A stretch of 36,776 nt of DNA from an uncultured Bacteroidales bacterium. GTDB lineage: Bacteria > Bacteroidota > Bacteroidia > Bacteroidales > Porphyromonadaceae. The notes below the pieces were generated by a model. That model saw nothing but the letters and a program-made list of their open reading frames with translations. It was not told where the DNA came from and searched no databases. Position numbers and translations under genes: made by a program. The stretch lies in the NCBI GenBank assembly GCA_947290775.1, contig CAMYPM010000016.1, positions 1 to 36,776 on the forward strand, given 5' to 3'. The number at the start of each line of letters is the position of its first letter. Within the stretch, counting starts at the first letter, position 1. Positions 26,925 through 34,644 of the stretch are shown here, piece after piece.

Positions 26925-27970
26925 GAAAACTGGGAGAATTTGTACTAGTTGCTTCGGTTTTATTGTGCTGTGCCTCCTGCTCTACAGAGAGAGAGTACAC
27001 GCAAGACGCTGTGACGAACTATCGTGCGCTGTGGACTATATTGGATGAGGGCTATTGTTACTTTGATGAAAAGCTCCCTTCGGATAGTACTTGGGAAGAT
27101 ATGTATGATAAATACCTGCCCGCTGTACGAGCTGCAAAGAATAGTGATGAGCTGTTTGATGCGATGGCGCTATTGGTAAATGAATTAAAAGATGGTCATG
27201 TCAATCTTTTGACCCCTTTCGATATAAGTCGCTATAAGGGTTGGTACAAGAATTATCCTTCTAATATAGACAACCGTGTAAGAAATTTATATTTGGGAGA
27301 GGATTATCGTACCGCAGCAGGTATTGCATACAACAAGATCTCTTACAATGGTCATGCGAAAGATAGAATAGGCTTGATGGTATATGATAGCTTTGCTTCC
27401 CCTATAGGAGCCGGCAACATAGGTTATCTGTTTTTACACTTCAAGGATTGTAAAGGTATTATCTTGGATGTGCGTGATAATGGAGGCGGTAGTGTGAGCT
27501 ATGCAGAGCTTTTGGCTGCTCATTTTGCTGAGAAGCGCACTCCGGTAGGGTATATGCGCTATAAGTCAGGAAAGGGACATCATGATTTCTCTGAACGCCA
27601 TGAGTTGGCGATAGATACCCTTCATACAAGCATTCGATGGTTACGCCCTGTTGTGGTACTAACCAATCGCGGAATGTATAGTGCCGCAAATGATTTCGCT
27701 CTCTATATGAAAGAAATGCCTTATGCTACGTTGCTGGGAGATACCACAGGAGGAGGTGGCGGGTTGCCACGTTCGAGCGAGCTTCCCAATGGATGGGCTG
27801 TACGCTATTCATCTAGTGTAACAACGGATCTACAAGATAAGCATATTGAGTTTGGTATAGCTCCGGATAAAGTCGTGATGCTGAAAGATGAGGATGTAGC
27901 CGCAGATAAGGATACATTGATTGAGGAGGCAATTCGCTTTATCAATCATTATTATGTCGTGAATAAGTAA
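26921..27970 (+). CDS. S41-family peptidase-like lipoprotein
   Basis: A 349-residue protein with a lipoprotein signal (lipobox CASC, acylated C20). The C-terminal half is a tail-specific protease (S41) fold: ILDVRDNGGGSV, then the nucleophile serine S254 in NRGMYSAAND, then the GDTTGGGGG loop at 273-281. In classical C-terminal processing peptidases a Lys lies in this last loop; here only Gly is present, so a Ser-Lys dyad is not visible. A different base or loss of activity is possible. No PDZ domain is obvious. It is coupled to the upstream beta-barrel gene by ATGA (26921-26924). Confidence 0.85.
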   Translation: MRKLGEFVLVASVLLCCASCSTEREYTQDAVTNYRALWTILDEGYCYFDEKLPSDSTWEDMYDKYLPAVRAAKNSDELFDAMALLVNELKDGHVNLLTPFDISRYKGWYKNYPSNIDNRVRNLYLGEDYRTAAGIAYNKISYNGHAKDRIGLMVYDSFASPIGAGNIGYLFLHFKDCKGIILDVRDNGGGSVSYAELLAAHFAEKRTPVGYMRYKSGKGHHDFSERHELAIDTLHTSIRWLRPVVVLTNRGMYSAANDFALYMKEMPYATLLGDTTGGGGGLPRSSELPNGWAVRYSSSVTTDLQDKHIEFGIAPDKVVMLKDEDVAADKDTLIEEAIRFINHYYVVNK

Positions 27971-28033
27971 CTTTACAGAAGATTTACTCAGCGATAGAAA
28001 GAAATGGGTTGCTGATAGATAGGGAATGCATAT

Positions 28034-29968
28034 ATGAAACATGGATTTGTCAAGGTCGCTGCAGCAGTACCTTATGTAAAAGTAGCAGATTGCTACTATA
28101 ATGTGGATCGCATTGCAAGTATGATCCGACAGGCAGATAAAGAGGGCGTAGAGATAATCCTATTCCCGGAGTTGTCCATTACGGGTTATACAGCCGGAGA
28201 TTTACTACTCCATCCTTTTCTGATAGAAGAGGCTTACAACGCCCTTTTGCAGTTAGTTAAAGAAACAGCAGATTGTGAGCTGCTTGCAATTGTAGGAATC
28301 CCCATTCGAGTGGAAGAAAAGCTCTTTAATAGTGCAGTAGTTTTCCAAAGCGGCCATATATTAGGTGCTATTCCCAAAACCTATCTTCCTAATTATAGAG
28401 AATTTCAGGAAAAGCGTTGGTTCTCTCCTAGTGAAGTACTGCAATACAAGGAGGTAGCCATAGGGGATGAGACGGTACCCATCGGAAAAAATATTCTATT
28501 CAGAAGCGGTAAGGTAGGTATAGGTATAGAAATATGTGAGGATATGTGGACGCCCTATACACCGGGTACGCGACTGGGATTGTATGGAGCTCATATTATC
28601 TTTAACTTGAGTGCCAGCAATGAGAATGTAGGAAAGCATAACTATCTCCGTTCCTTAATTAGCGGTCTTTCTTCGCAAGGGCTGTATGGGTATGTATATG
28701 CCTCCAGCGGATACGGAGAGAGCTCTACCGATTTGGTCTATACCGGTAAGGCATTCATTGCGGAAATAGGCAAGATAGTGGAGGAAATGCAGCGCTTTGA
28801 CTATTCCGAACGAATGATTGTGAGCGATATAGATGTAACACAGATACAAAACGAGCGGTTGACTAATAGTAGTTTTAAGAGTGCTGTGTCGCATTTTGCT
28901 CAAGAGGATGTAAGAGAGATCCCATTTAAATTGCGCTCTGCTGAAGACTCCTATCCTGTGAACCGGCCTATTCGCTGCAACCCCTTCATACCGGAAGAAA
29001 TACCCGAAAATGAAAGCTGTGCAGAAATGTTTGAAATACAGGTCTGTGGCTTAGTGCAACGTTTGCGTCATATAAAGGCCGAGCATGCCGTGATTGGCAT
29101 CTCCGGAGGATTGGACTCTACGTTGGCTCTATTAGTTACAGCCTCAGCTTTCGATAAATTAGGACTTTCTCGAAAGGGAATTTTTGCGGTGACCATGCCG
29201 GGCTTTGGTACCTCCTCGCGTACTCATGATAATGCGGTGACCATGTGCAAGGAACTTGGTGTCTCCTTTATGGAGATAGACATTAAGGAGGCTTGCTTGA
29301 AGCATTTTCAAGCAATCGGACAAGATCCTACCCAGCACGATACAACCTTTGAAAATGTTCAGGCGCGTGAGCGTACAGAGTTGCTTATGAACCTTGCAAA
29401 TAAGCATAAAGGGCTTGTGATTGGTACCGGAGACTTGTCGGAAATAGCTCTTGGATGGTGTACGTTTAATGGAGATCATATGTCTATGTATAGTGTTAAT
29501 TCTACTGTTACGAAGACCTGTGTATCTCTTATTACCAATTGGTACGCTAACCATATAGCACAGAGCGAGCATTTGGCTGCAGTACTCGCCGACATTGTAA
29601 ATACCCCATATAGTCCTGAGTTGCTCCCGGTAAAAGACGATGAGTCAGAGATGAGTCAAGTAACCGAAGAGTTGATTGGCCCCTATGAACTGCATGACTT
29701 CTTTCTTTATCATATGATTTACAGTAAGTCAAGCCCCGAAAAGGTATTTTATCTGGCGAGTGTGGCTTTTGCCGGTAAGTATGATGAGGCTTTGATAAAG
29801 AGTACGATGAAGCAGTTTGTTAAAAGGTTCTTTAGCCAGCAGTATAAACGTAACTGTATGCCGGACGGGCCTAAGGTAGGAAAGTTGAGTCTTTCTCCGC
29901 GAGGGGAGTGGCGCATGCCGAGTGATGCGGTAGGTACGATGTGGATCCGTGCTATTGATATGCTATAA
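28034..29968 (+). CDS. nadE: Glutamine-dependent NAD+ synthetase
   Basis: A 644-residue enzyme that makes NAD+ from nicotinic acid adenine dinucleotide. The N-terminal nitrilase-type glutaminase domain (about 1-280) has its triad E46, K115 and C168 (GIEICEDMW), and supplies ammonia from glutamine. The C-terminal synthetase domain carries the ATP pyrophosphatase loop SGGLDST starting at S357, and later GTGDLSEIALGW. The length is usual for the glutamine-dependent form. It is 63 bp after the S41 gene. Confidence 0.96.
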   Translation: MKHGFVKVAAAVPYVKVADCYYNVDRIASMIRQADKEGVEIILFPELSITGYTAGDLLLHPFLIEEAYNALLQLVKETADCELLAIVGIPIRVEEKLFNSAVVFQSGHILGAIPKTYLPNYREFQEKRWFSPSEVLQYKEVAIGDETVPIGKNILFRSGKVGIGIEICEDMWTPYTPGTRLGLYGAHIIFNLSASNENVGKHNYLRSLISGLSSQGLYGYVYASSGYGESSTDLVYTGKAFIAEIGKIVEEMQRFDYSERMIVSDIDVTQIQNERLTNSSFKSAVSHFAQEDVREIPFKLRSAEDSYPVNRPIRCNPFIPEEIPENESCAEMFEIQVCGLVQRLRHIKAEHAVIGISGGLDSTLALLVTASAFDKLGLSRKGIFAVTMPGFGTSSRTHDNAVTMCKELGVSFMEIDIKEACLKHFQAIGQDPTQHDTTFENVQARERTELLMNLANKHKGLVIGTGDLSEIALGWCTFNGDHMSMYSVNSTVTKTCVSLITNWYANHIAQSEHLAAVLADIVNTPYSPELLPVKDDESEMSQVTEELIGPYELHDFFLYHMIYSKSSPEKVFYLASVAFAGKYDEALIKSTMKQFVKRFFSQQYKRNCMPDGPKVGKLSLSPRGEWRMPSDAVGTMWIRAIDML

Positions 29969-29972
29969 TCGT

Positions 29973-29980
29973 TACCTTTG
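29973..29980 (+). promoter_or_regulatory. TAnnTTTG -7 box before the glycosyltransferase gene
   Basis: TACCTTTG lies 51 bp upstream of the ATG at 30032, just past the NAD+ synthetase stop codon. It gives the glycosyltransferase and dihydroorotase genes their own promoter. Confidence 0.5.
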
Positions 29981-30031
29981 CACGAAAGATAGAGTGAATA
30001 GAACTGATACTGCAGCACTGAATAACACAAT

Positions 30032-30772
30032 ATGGCTCATAGCTTAATCATAATTCCTACTTATAATGAGCGCGAAAATGTAGCGGAGATGATTCGTCAA
30101 GTGATGGCATTTGAAGAGGGATTTGATCTCCTTTTTGTAGATGATGCCTCACCCGATGCCACCGCAGGGGTGATCAAAGCTATGATGCCAGACTATCCTA
30201 ATCGGATTCATCTGATCGAGCGAAGTGGTAAACTCGGACTTGGTACAGCCTATATTACAGGCTTCAAGTGGGCGTTAGAGCACGGGTATGATTTTATTTT
30301 TGAGATGGATTGTGATTTTAGTCATCCCGTATCAGCCTTGCCTCTGTTGTATAGTGCAGTAGCTCATGAGGGCTATGATATGGCGATAGGCTCCCGGTAT
30401 GTAAAAGGAGGAGGTATAAAGGATTGGCCCTTTCTACGCCGAACTATTAGCTATGGTGCTTCTCTTTATGTTCGTACAGTAACTTGGATGCCTGTAAAGG
30501 ACCCAACGGCCGGCTTTGTGTGCTATAAGCGCGCTATTTTAGAGCGTTTGGATCTGGATGCAATTGAGTTCAAGGGGTATGGCTTTCAAATAGAAATGAA
30601 ATATGCAGCCTATCGCTTGGGCTATAAGATTAAGGAGGTGCCCATTACCTTTACTGACCGTAAGCTAGGAACTTCTAAGATGAGTAGCTCTATCTTTGGA
30701 GAGGCTTTCCATGGTGTGATTAAGTTAAGTCGCAGAGCCTGTAAGGGTTCTTTTCCGGTCACACGAAAGTAA
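30032..30772 (+). CDS. Polyprenol-phosphate mannosyltransferase-like family 2 glycosyltransferase
   Basis: A 246-residue GT2 enzyme closest to the dolichol/polyprenol-phosphate mannose synthase group. The N-terminus IIPTYNERENV, the VDDASPD loop (D37, D38), the metal-binding D93-C-D95 in EMDCDFSHP, and KDPTAGFVCYKR are all in place. There is no C-terminal membrane domain, so it would act on lipid phosphate at the inner leaflet as a soluble or peripheral protein. It would make a lipid-linked sugar donor for envelope glycans or protein glycosylation; the sugar is inferred from family. It is separated from the dihydroorotase start by 15 bp. Confidence 0.9.
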   Translation: MAHSLIIIPTYNERENVAEMIRQVMAFEEGFDLLFVDDASPDATAGVIKAMMPDYPNRIHLIERSGKLGLGTAYITGFKWALEHGYDFIFEMDCDFSHPVSALPLLYSAVAHEGYDMAIGSRYVKGGGIKDWPFLRRTISYGASLYVRTVTWMPVKDPTAGFVCYKRAILERLDLDAIEFKGYGFQIEMKYAAYRLGYKIKEVPITFTDRKLGTSKMSSSIFGEAFHGVIKLSRRACKGSFPVTRK

Positions 30773-30787
30773 TTGGAGGGTATGGCG

Positions 30788-32146
30788 ATGAAAACTTTAT
30801 TGCTCAATGGAACCATTGTGAATGAGGGGCGTTGCTACACCGGCTCTATAGGCATAGAGGGTGAGTTGATTGCCGTTGTGCATGAGGGAAGCCTATCTTT
30901 AGAAGAAGCATCTCAACGCTTTCGGGAGTATATCTGTATAGATTGCCAAGGAAAAATTATTTTGCCCGGATTGATTGATGATCAAGTGCACTTCCGTACT
31001 CCGGGAATGGAGCATAAGGGCGATATAGAGACAGAGAGTCGTGCTGCCTTGGCTGGAGGAGTAACCTCCTATATGGATATGCCTAATACTAAGCCGGCAA
31101 CCATTGATTACGATGCGCTTATGTGGAAGCGTGACTATGCAGCCGCACACTCTTGGGCCAATTATGGCTTTTTCTTTGGAGGAACTAATACCAATTGCGC
31201 TGAAGCTCTAAAGATCCCCACGCACTTGATCCCCGGCTTAAAACTTTTCTTAGGGGCTTCTACGGGTAATATGCTGGTGGATAATGAGCGTGCATTGGAT
31301 TGCTTTTTTGCGGAATTCCCTCTCCCCATTGCCATTCACTCTGAGTCGGAAGCGATCATAAGGGAAAATAGGGAGCAAGCCATTGCCCGATGGGGAGAAG
31401 ATCCCCCTGTGTCGTATCACCCTCTGATAAGAAGTGAGGAGGCATGCTACCGCTGTACTGCCGATGCTTTGGAGCGTGCTACTAAGTATGGAACACAGCT
31501 ACATGTATTGCATTTATCCACTGCTAAAGAAGTGGCACTTTTTGATCCCTTGGACGCTATGGAGCCGCGGGCAATTAGTGCAGAGGTGTGCGTGCATCAT
31601 CTTTGGTTTAATGATGGTGATTATGCTGAAAAGGGTACGCTCATCAAGTGGAATCCTGCTATTAAAACAGAACACGACCGGGAAGGGCTCCTCGAAGGCG
31701 TACGGAAGGGGCGTATCTCTGTTATTGCTACGGATCATGCTCCTCACTTATTAGAAGAAAAGCAGGGGGGCGCTCTTAAAGCTGCTTCAGGAGGTCCTCT
31801 AATTCAGTATAGCTTGCTGGTTCTTTTGGCCTTGGTAGATCGGGGCGAGCTGCCTTTGGAGTCGATCCCTACTAAAACGGCACACTATCCGGCCATGCGC
31901 TTTGCAGTGGCCAAACGAGGCTTTTTGAGAGAGGGGTATTATGCCGATATCGTCGTAATAGACCCCAATCAGCAAACGATGGTGACGAAGGATAAAATTC
32001 TCTCTAAGTGTGGTTGGTCGCCTTTTGAAGGGATGACTTTCAAACATTCGGTGGAAGCTACCTACTTGAATGGGGAGCGGGTATATTATAAAGGTAACTT
32101 ATGTGAAGAACGCCCGGCTGCAAAAGCCCTCCTCTTTAGACATTGA
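30788..32146 (+). CDS. pyrC: Dihydroorotase
   Basis: A 452-residue amidohydrolase of pyrimidine synthesis, closing carbamoyl-aspartate to dihydroorotate. The start at 30788 follows the purine-rich GGAGGG at 30775-30780 by 7 bp; the ATG at 30782 and a TTG at 30773 are also in frame. Visible sites are GLIDDQVHFRTPG (Q66, H68), FLGASTGN, IAIHSES, LHVLHLST and ATDHAPH. The first His of the usual HxH metal motif is Gln, a change I recall in Bacteroidota homologues. It is a single-domain enzyme. Confidence 0.93.
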   Translation: MKTLLLNGTIVNEGRCYTGSIGIEGELIAVVHEGSLSLEEASQRFREYICIDCQGKIILPGLIDDQVHFRTPGMEHKGDIETESRAALAGGVTSYMDMPNTKPATIDYDALMWKRDYAAAHSWANYGFFFGGTNTNCAEALKIPTHLIPGLKLFLGASTGNMLVDNERALDCFFAEFPLPIAIHSESEAIIRENREQAIARWGEDPPVSYHPLIRSEEACYRCTADALERATKYGTQLHVLHLSTAKEVALFDPLDAMEPRAISAEVCVHHLWFNDGDYAEKGTLIKWNPAIKTEHDREGLLEGVRKGRISVIATDHAPHLLEEKQGGALKAASGGPLIQYSLLVLLALVDRGELPLESIPTKTAHYPAMRFAVAKRGFLREGYYADIVVIDPNQQTMVTKDKILSKCGWSPFEGMTFKHSVEATYLNGERVYYKGNLCEERPAAKALLFRH

Positions 32147-32193
32147 TAGATAGAAAATTAAAAACACTAAAGTAAAGATAAACGTATTAAAGT

Positions 32194-33210
32194 ATGGAAA
32201 AAACTGATTGGGCCTCCTTAGGCTTTGGTTATCACAAAACAGATTACAACGTACGCTGCTACTACCGCAATGGTAAGTGGGGCGAGTTGGAAGTAACTCA
32301 GGACGAAACTATTACCCTTCACATGGGAGCTACCTGTCTGCACTACGGACAGGAAGCCTTTGAAGGTCAGAAGGCGTTCCGCGGCAAGGATGGAAAGATT
32401 CGCATCTTCCGTATCCATGACAATGCTAAGCGTATGATTCGTTCCGCTGAAGGGGTCGTAATGCAGCCCGTGCCCGAAGAACTCTTTGTTGAGGCTTGCT
32501 TGAAGGCAGTTAAGCTCAACGAACGCTTTGTTCCTCCTTACGAAAGCGGTGCTTCGCTCTATATTCGTCCTTTGCTCATCGGATTGGGCGAACAGGTTGG
32601 GGTTAAACCTGCTCCCGAGTATCTCTTCGTTGTATTCGTAACGCCTGTAGGCCCTTACTTCAAAGAAGGCTTCAAGCCCACTCCTATGGCTATTATGCGC
32701 GGATACGACCGAGCAGCGCCCTTAGGTACCGGTACGATCAAGGTAGGCGGTAACTATGCAGCCGGTATGGTGCCCACAGTTCTCTGTCACGAAAAAGGCT
32801 ATTCCGCATGCCTCTTCCTCGATGCAAAGGAAAAGAAGTATATCGATGAATGCGGCCCCGCTAACTTCTTCGGAATTAAGAACAATACCTATATCACACC
32901 GAAGTCCACTTCCATTCTGCCCTCTATCACCAATATGAGCTTGATGCAGTTGGCTGAAGATATGGGTATGAAGGTAGAGCGCCGTCACGTTCCCGAAGAA
33001 GAACTCGCCGAATTTGAAGAAGCCGGTGCTTGCGGTACAGCTGCCGTGATCAGTCCTATCCTTCGCATCGACGACTTGGACGAACATAAGACGTACGAAA
33101 TCGCTAAGGACGGCAAGCCCGGTCCCGTTTGCGAAAAGCTTTATCACAAGCTCCGTGCTATTCAGTACGGTGACGAAGCCGATCCTTACGGATGGGTTAC
33201 TGTCTTGTAA
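32194..33210 (+). CDS. ilvE: Branched-chain amino acid aminotransferase
   Basis: A 338-residue fold-type IV PLP enzyme interconverting Leu/Ile/Val and their 2-oxo acids. The PLP lysine is K183 in GTIKVGGNYAAG. LHYGQEAFEGQKAFR and EAGACGTAAVISPI are family signatures. The length fits the large BCAT group. The gene uses frequent C-ending codons and looks highly expressed compared with its neighbours; this is an impression, not a calculation. It ends in a strong terminator and marks the right edge of the core chromosomal part. Confidence 0.95.
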   Translation: MEKTDWASLGFGYHKTDYNVRCYYRNGKWGELEVTQDETITLHMGATCLHYGQEAFEGQKAFRGKDGKIRIFRIHDNAKRMIRSAEGVVMQPVPEELFVEACLKAVKLNERFVPPYESGASLYIRPLLIGLGEQVGVKPAPEYLFVVFVTPVGPYFKEGFKPTPMAIMRGYDRAAPLGTGTIKVGGNYAAGMVPTVLCHEKGYSACLFLDAKEKKYIDECGPANFFGIKNNTYITPKSTSILPSITNMSLMQLAEDMGMKVERRHVPEEELAEFEEAGACGTAAVISPILRIDDLDEHKTYEIAKDGKPGPVCEKLYHKLRAIQYGDEADPYGWVTVL

Positions 33211-33254
33211 GCAACGCTACATACACAAACGGCTCTCTATGAGAGCAATCCTTT

Positions 33255-33287
33255 GTGGCATCCCCTTATCGGGATGCCACTTTTTTT
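33255..33287 (+). terminator. Terminator of the ilvE gene
   Basis: A perfect 10-bp stem GTGGCATCCC (33255-33264) and GGGATGCCAC (33271-33280) with a 6-nt loop is followed by seven Ts. Confidence 0.92.
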
Positions 33288-33634
33288 GTATCTATTCTGC
33301 CGTTTACCGCTGATTTGCCGCTTCTTAAACGGCATTAAAGAGCAGTTAATCCGTGGTTAATGAATCCTCTATTCGCAGTTACAGGTACGCAAGTCATGAA
33401 TAACCAAATTGTAGATCCGGAGCATACAGAAAAATGATCGCAAGGAAACAAAATTTCTATCGTGAGGAAACGTTTTTTTTGTGCGCTGTAATCAGAGAAA
33501 ACCCTCCCTTAAAATATGATTTTCGAGTTAAGTGCCTACATTACAAGGTTCTGCGATAAAATACAGATCGTATAGGTAACGATTTAGAAATGAGCGAGGT
33601 GCACTAATATACAATATTTGAATAGCCAAAGAAC

Positions 33635-33682
33635 GCTCACTATTTCACTTGCAAAGGTAATGTTCTGTGTGGAAAAGTGAGT
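33635..33682 (-). repeat. Left copy of the 48-bp repeat block with promoter box
   Basis: Positions 33635-33659 are identical to 36174-36198 (25 bp). The block ends in AGTGAG (33676-33681), complementary to CTCACT at its start; 34 bp separate the arms in both copies. On the minus strand it contains TACCTTTG (33659-33652). No gene follows it on the minus strand within reach, since ilvE lies to the left on the plus strand. Confidence 0.8.
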
Positions 33683-33750
33683 ATTCTTGTGTAACTTTCT
33701 TCTTAAAAGTTTTATAAAAAAAGAAATCCAATGATGAAAGAAATGCTTTA

Positions 33751-33813
33751 TGGTCGTTTTTCATCCTTGGTTATGCGAATTTCATAAACATCTTCCATAA
33801 ATTATCTTTTGTA
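33751..33813 (-). pseudogene. Relic of a MobV-type relaxase C-terminus
   Basis: Read on the minus strand, this stretch gives YKR, a stop, then F-MEDVYEIRITKDEK-RP. The intact mob gene reads YKREFTEEDSEIRIAKDEKKRP at the matching place (36420-36355): 15 of 21 aligned residues are the same. The Glu after YKR is a TAA stop (33804-33802), and one Lys codon is missing. Toward the 3' end the last roughly 65 bp of the mob gene are deleted or diverged; further 5' the similarity fades and more stops appear. It is a decayed end of a second, related mob gene. Confidence 0.7.
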
Positions 33814-34077
33814 TAGTTTCAAATAACCTTTGCTGTATTTCATTAGGTAACTTCCGTGCGATACATCTCCGCATTTCTGTTGTCAGAAAATTCATTTTTA
33901 TGTATGAGATGGAGATAAAGGTAGATATAAGTCCATTGAAAAAGAGTTTTATCTAACTCCTATTTTTCTTTTACTGTATCTTGCAAGAGAAGGATTTCTT
34001 TTGAATTCTATTCACTCTCAGAATCATGTGATTTTTATTGTGAAATAAGCATTCTTAATGCTCATTAGCTTAATTGT

Positions 34078-34644
34078 TTACAGTATTATTTTCCGTACCA
34101 GATAGCCCGATATTAAAAATAAAGAAAAAATTATTGTTGCAGCAACCAGATACATCAGAAACAGCATAAGCACTTTAAGTATTCTATTGACAGGTCTTAT
34201 GTCTGTGTATTTGTAATAAAATTTATTTTCTTCCCTAATCTTAGAAACTAACGCCTCAAGCTCCTCTTCAATCTTTTTAATTGTTTTTAATGTTAGATCC
34301 TCGTCAGTTGTTTCATCAACTGCGATTCTTGTTGTATTCTCAAATATTTCTTTGCTTATATAGGCAGATTTAAGTCCATCAAGTAATATCCTCTGCAGAT
34401 TTTCTTTGAATTCTGTGTTTTTGGGGAAATAGGCAATGAAATGAAGATTTGCATTAAGCTCAGAAAGAATCTGAATCCTTTTTTCAAAGTATTTTACGAA
34501 TGTGCTTCTAGAATTTTCTATAGGTTTTTCTATAAGTGTCTTTATTAGCCATGTAATAAATACAATAATGGAAGAAAATACCAGAGTGGTTAATTCTGGA
34601 TTTAATTCTTGTATTTTAGTAACTACATCCATTCTCTTGTGCAT
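34078..34644 (-). CDS. Small two-helix membrane protein paired with the PBP
   Basis: A 188-residue protein I do not recognise. It has a membrane segment at about 19-37, a central charged helical region (about 40-150, probably coiled coil at 110-140, with EEELEALVSKIREE), a second membrane segment at about 155-180 and a short basic tail. Its start overlaps the end of the PBP gene by 22 bp (ATG at 34644; ATG at 34632 is an alternative), so the two are translated from one message. Base composition is as AT-rich as the PBP gene and unlike the core genes. It may anchor or regulate the PBP, which has no membrane segment of its own; this is an inference from linkage. Confidence 0.75.
   Translation of the reverse strand: MHKRMDVVTKIQELNPELTTLVFSSIIVFITWLIKTLIEKPIENSRSTFVKYFEKRIQILSELNANLHFIAYFPKNTEFKENLQRILLDGLKSAYISKEIFENTTRIAVDETTDEDLTLKTIKKIEEELEALVSKIREENKFYYKYTDIRPVNRILKVLMLFLMYLVAATIIFSLFLISGYLVRKIIL

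Larger units (their letters stand above)
33288..34077. other. Gene-free junction region left of the PBP module
   Basis: About 790 bp with no intact gene. It holds a 48-bp repeat block (33635-33682) and a decayed mob 3' end (about 33751-33813). The stretch 33288-33634 and the AT-rich stretch 33850-34077 show nothing I can name. The boundary between the core chromosome and the mobile segment should lie in here. Confidence 0.6.
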
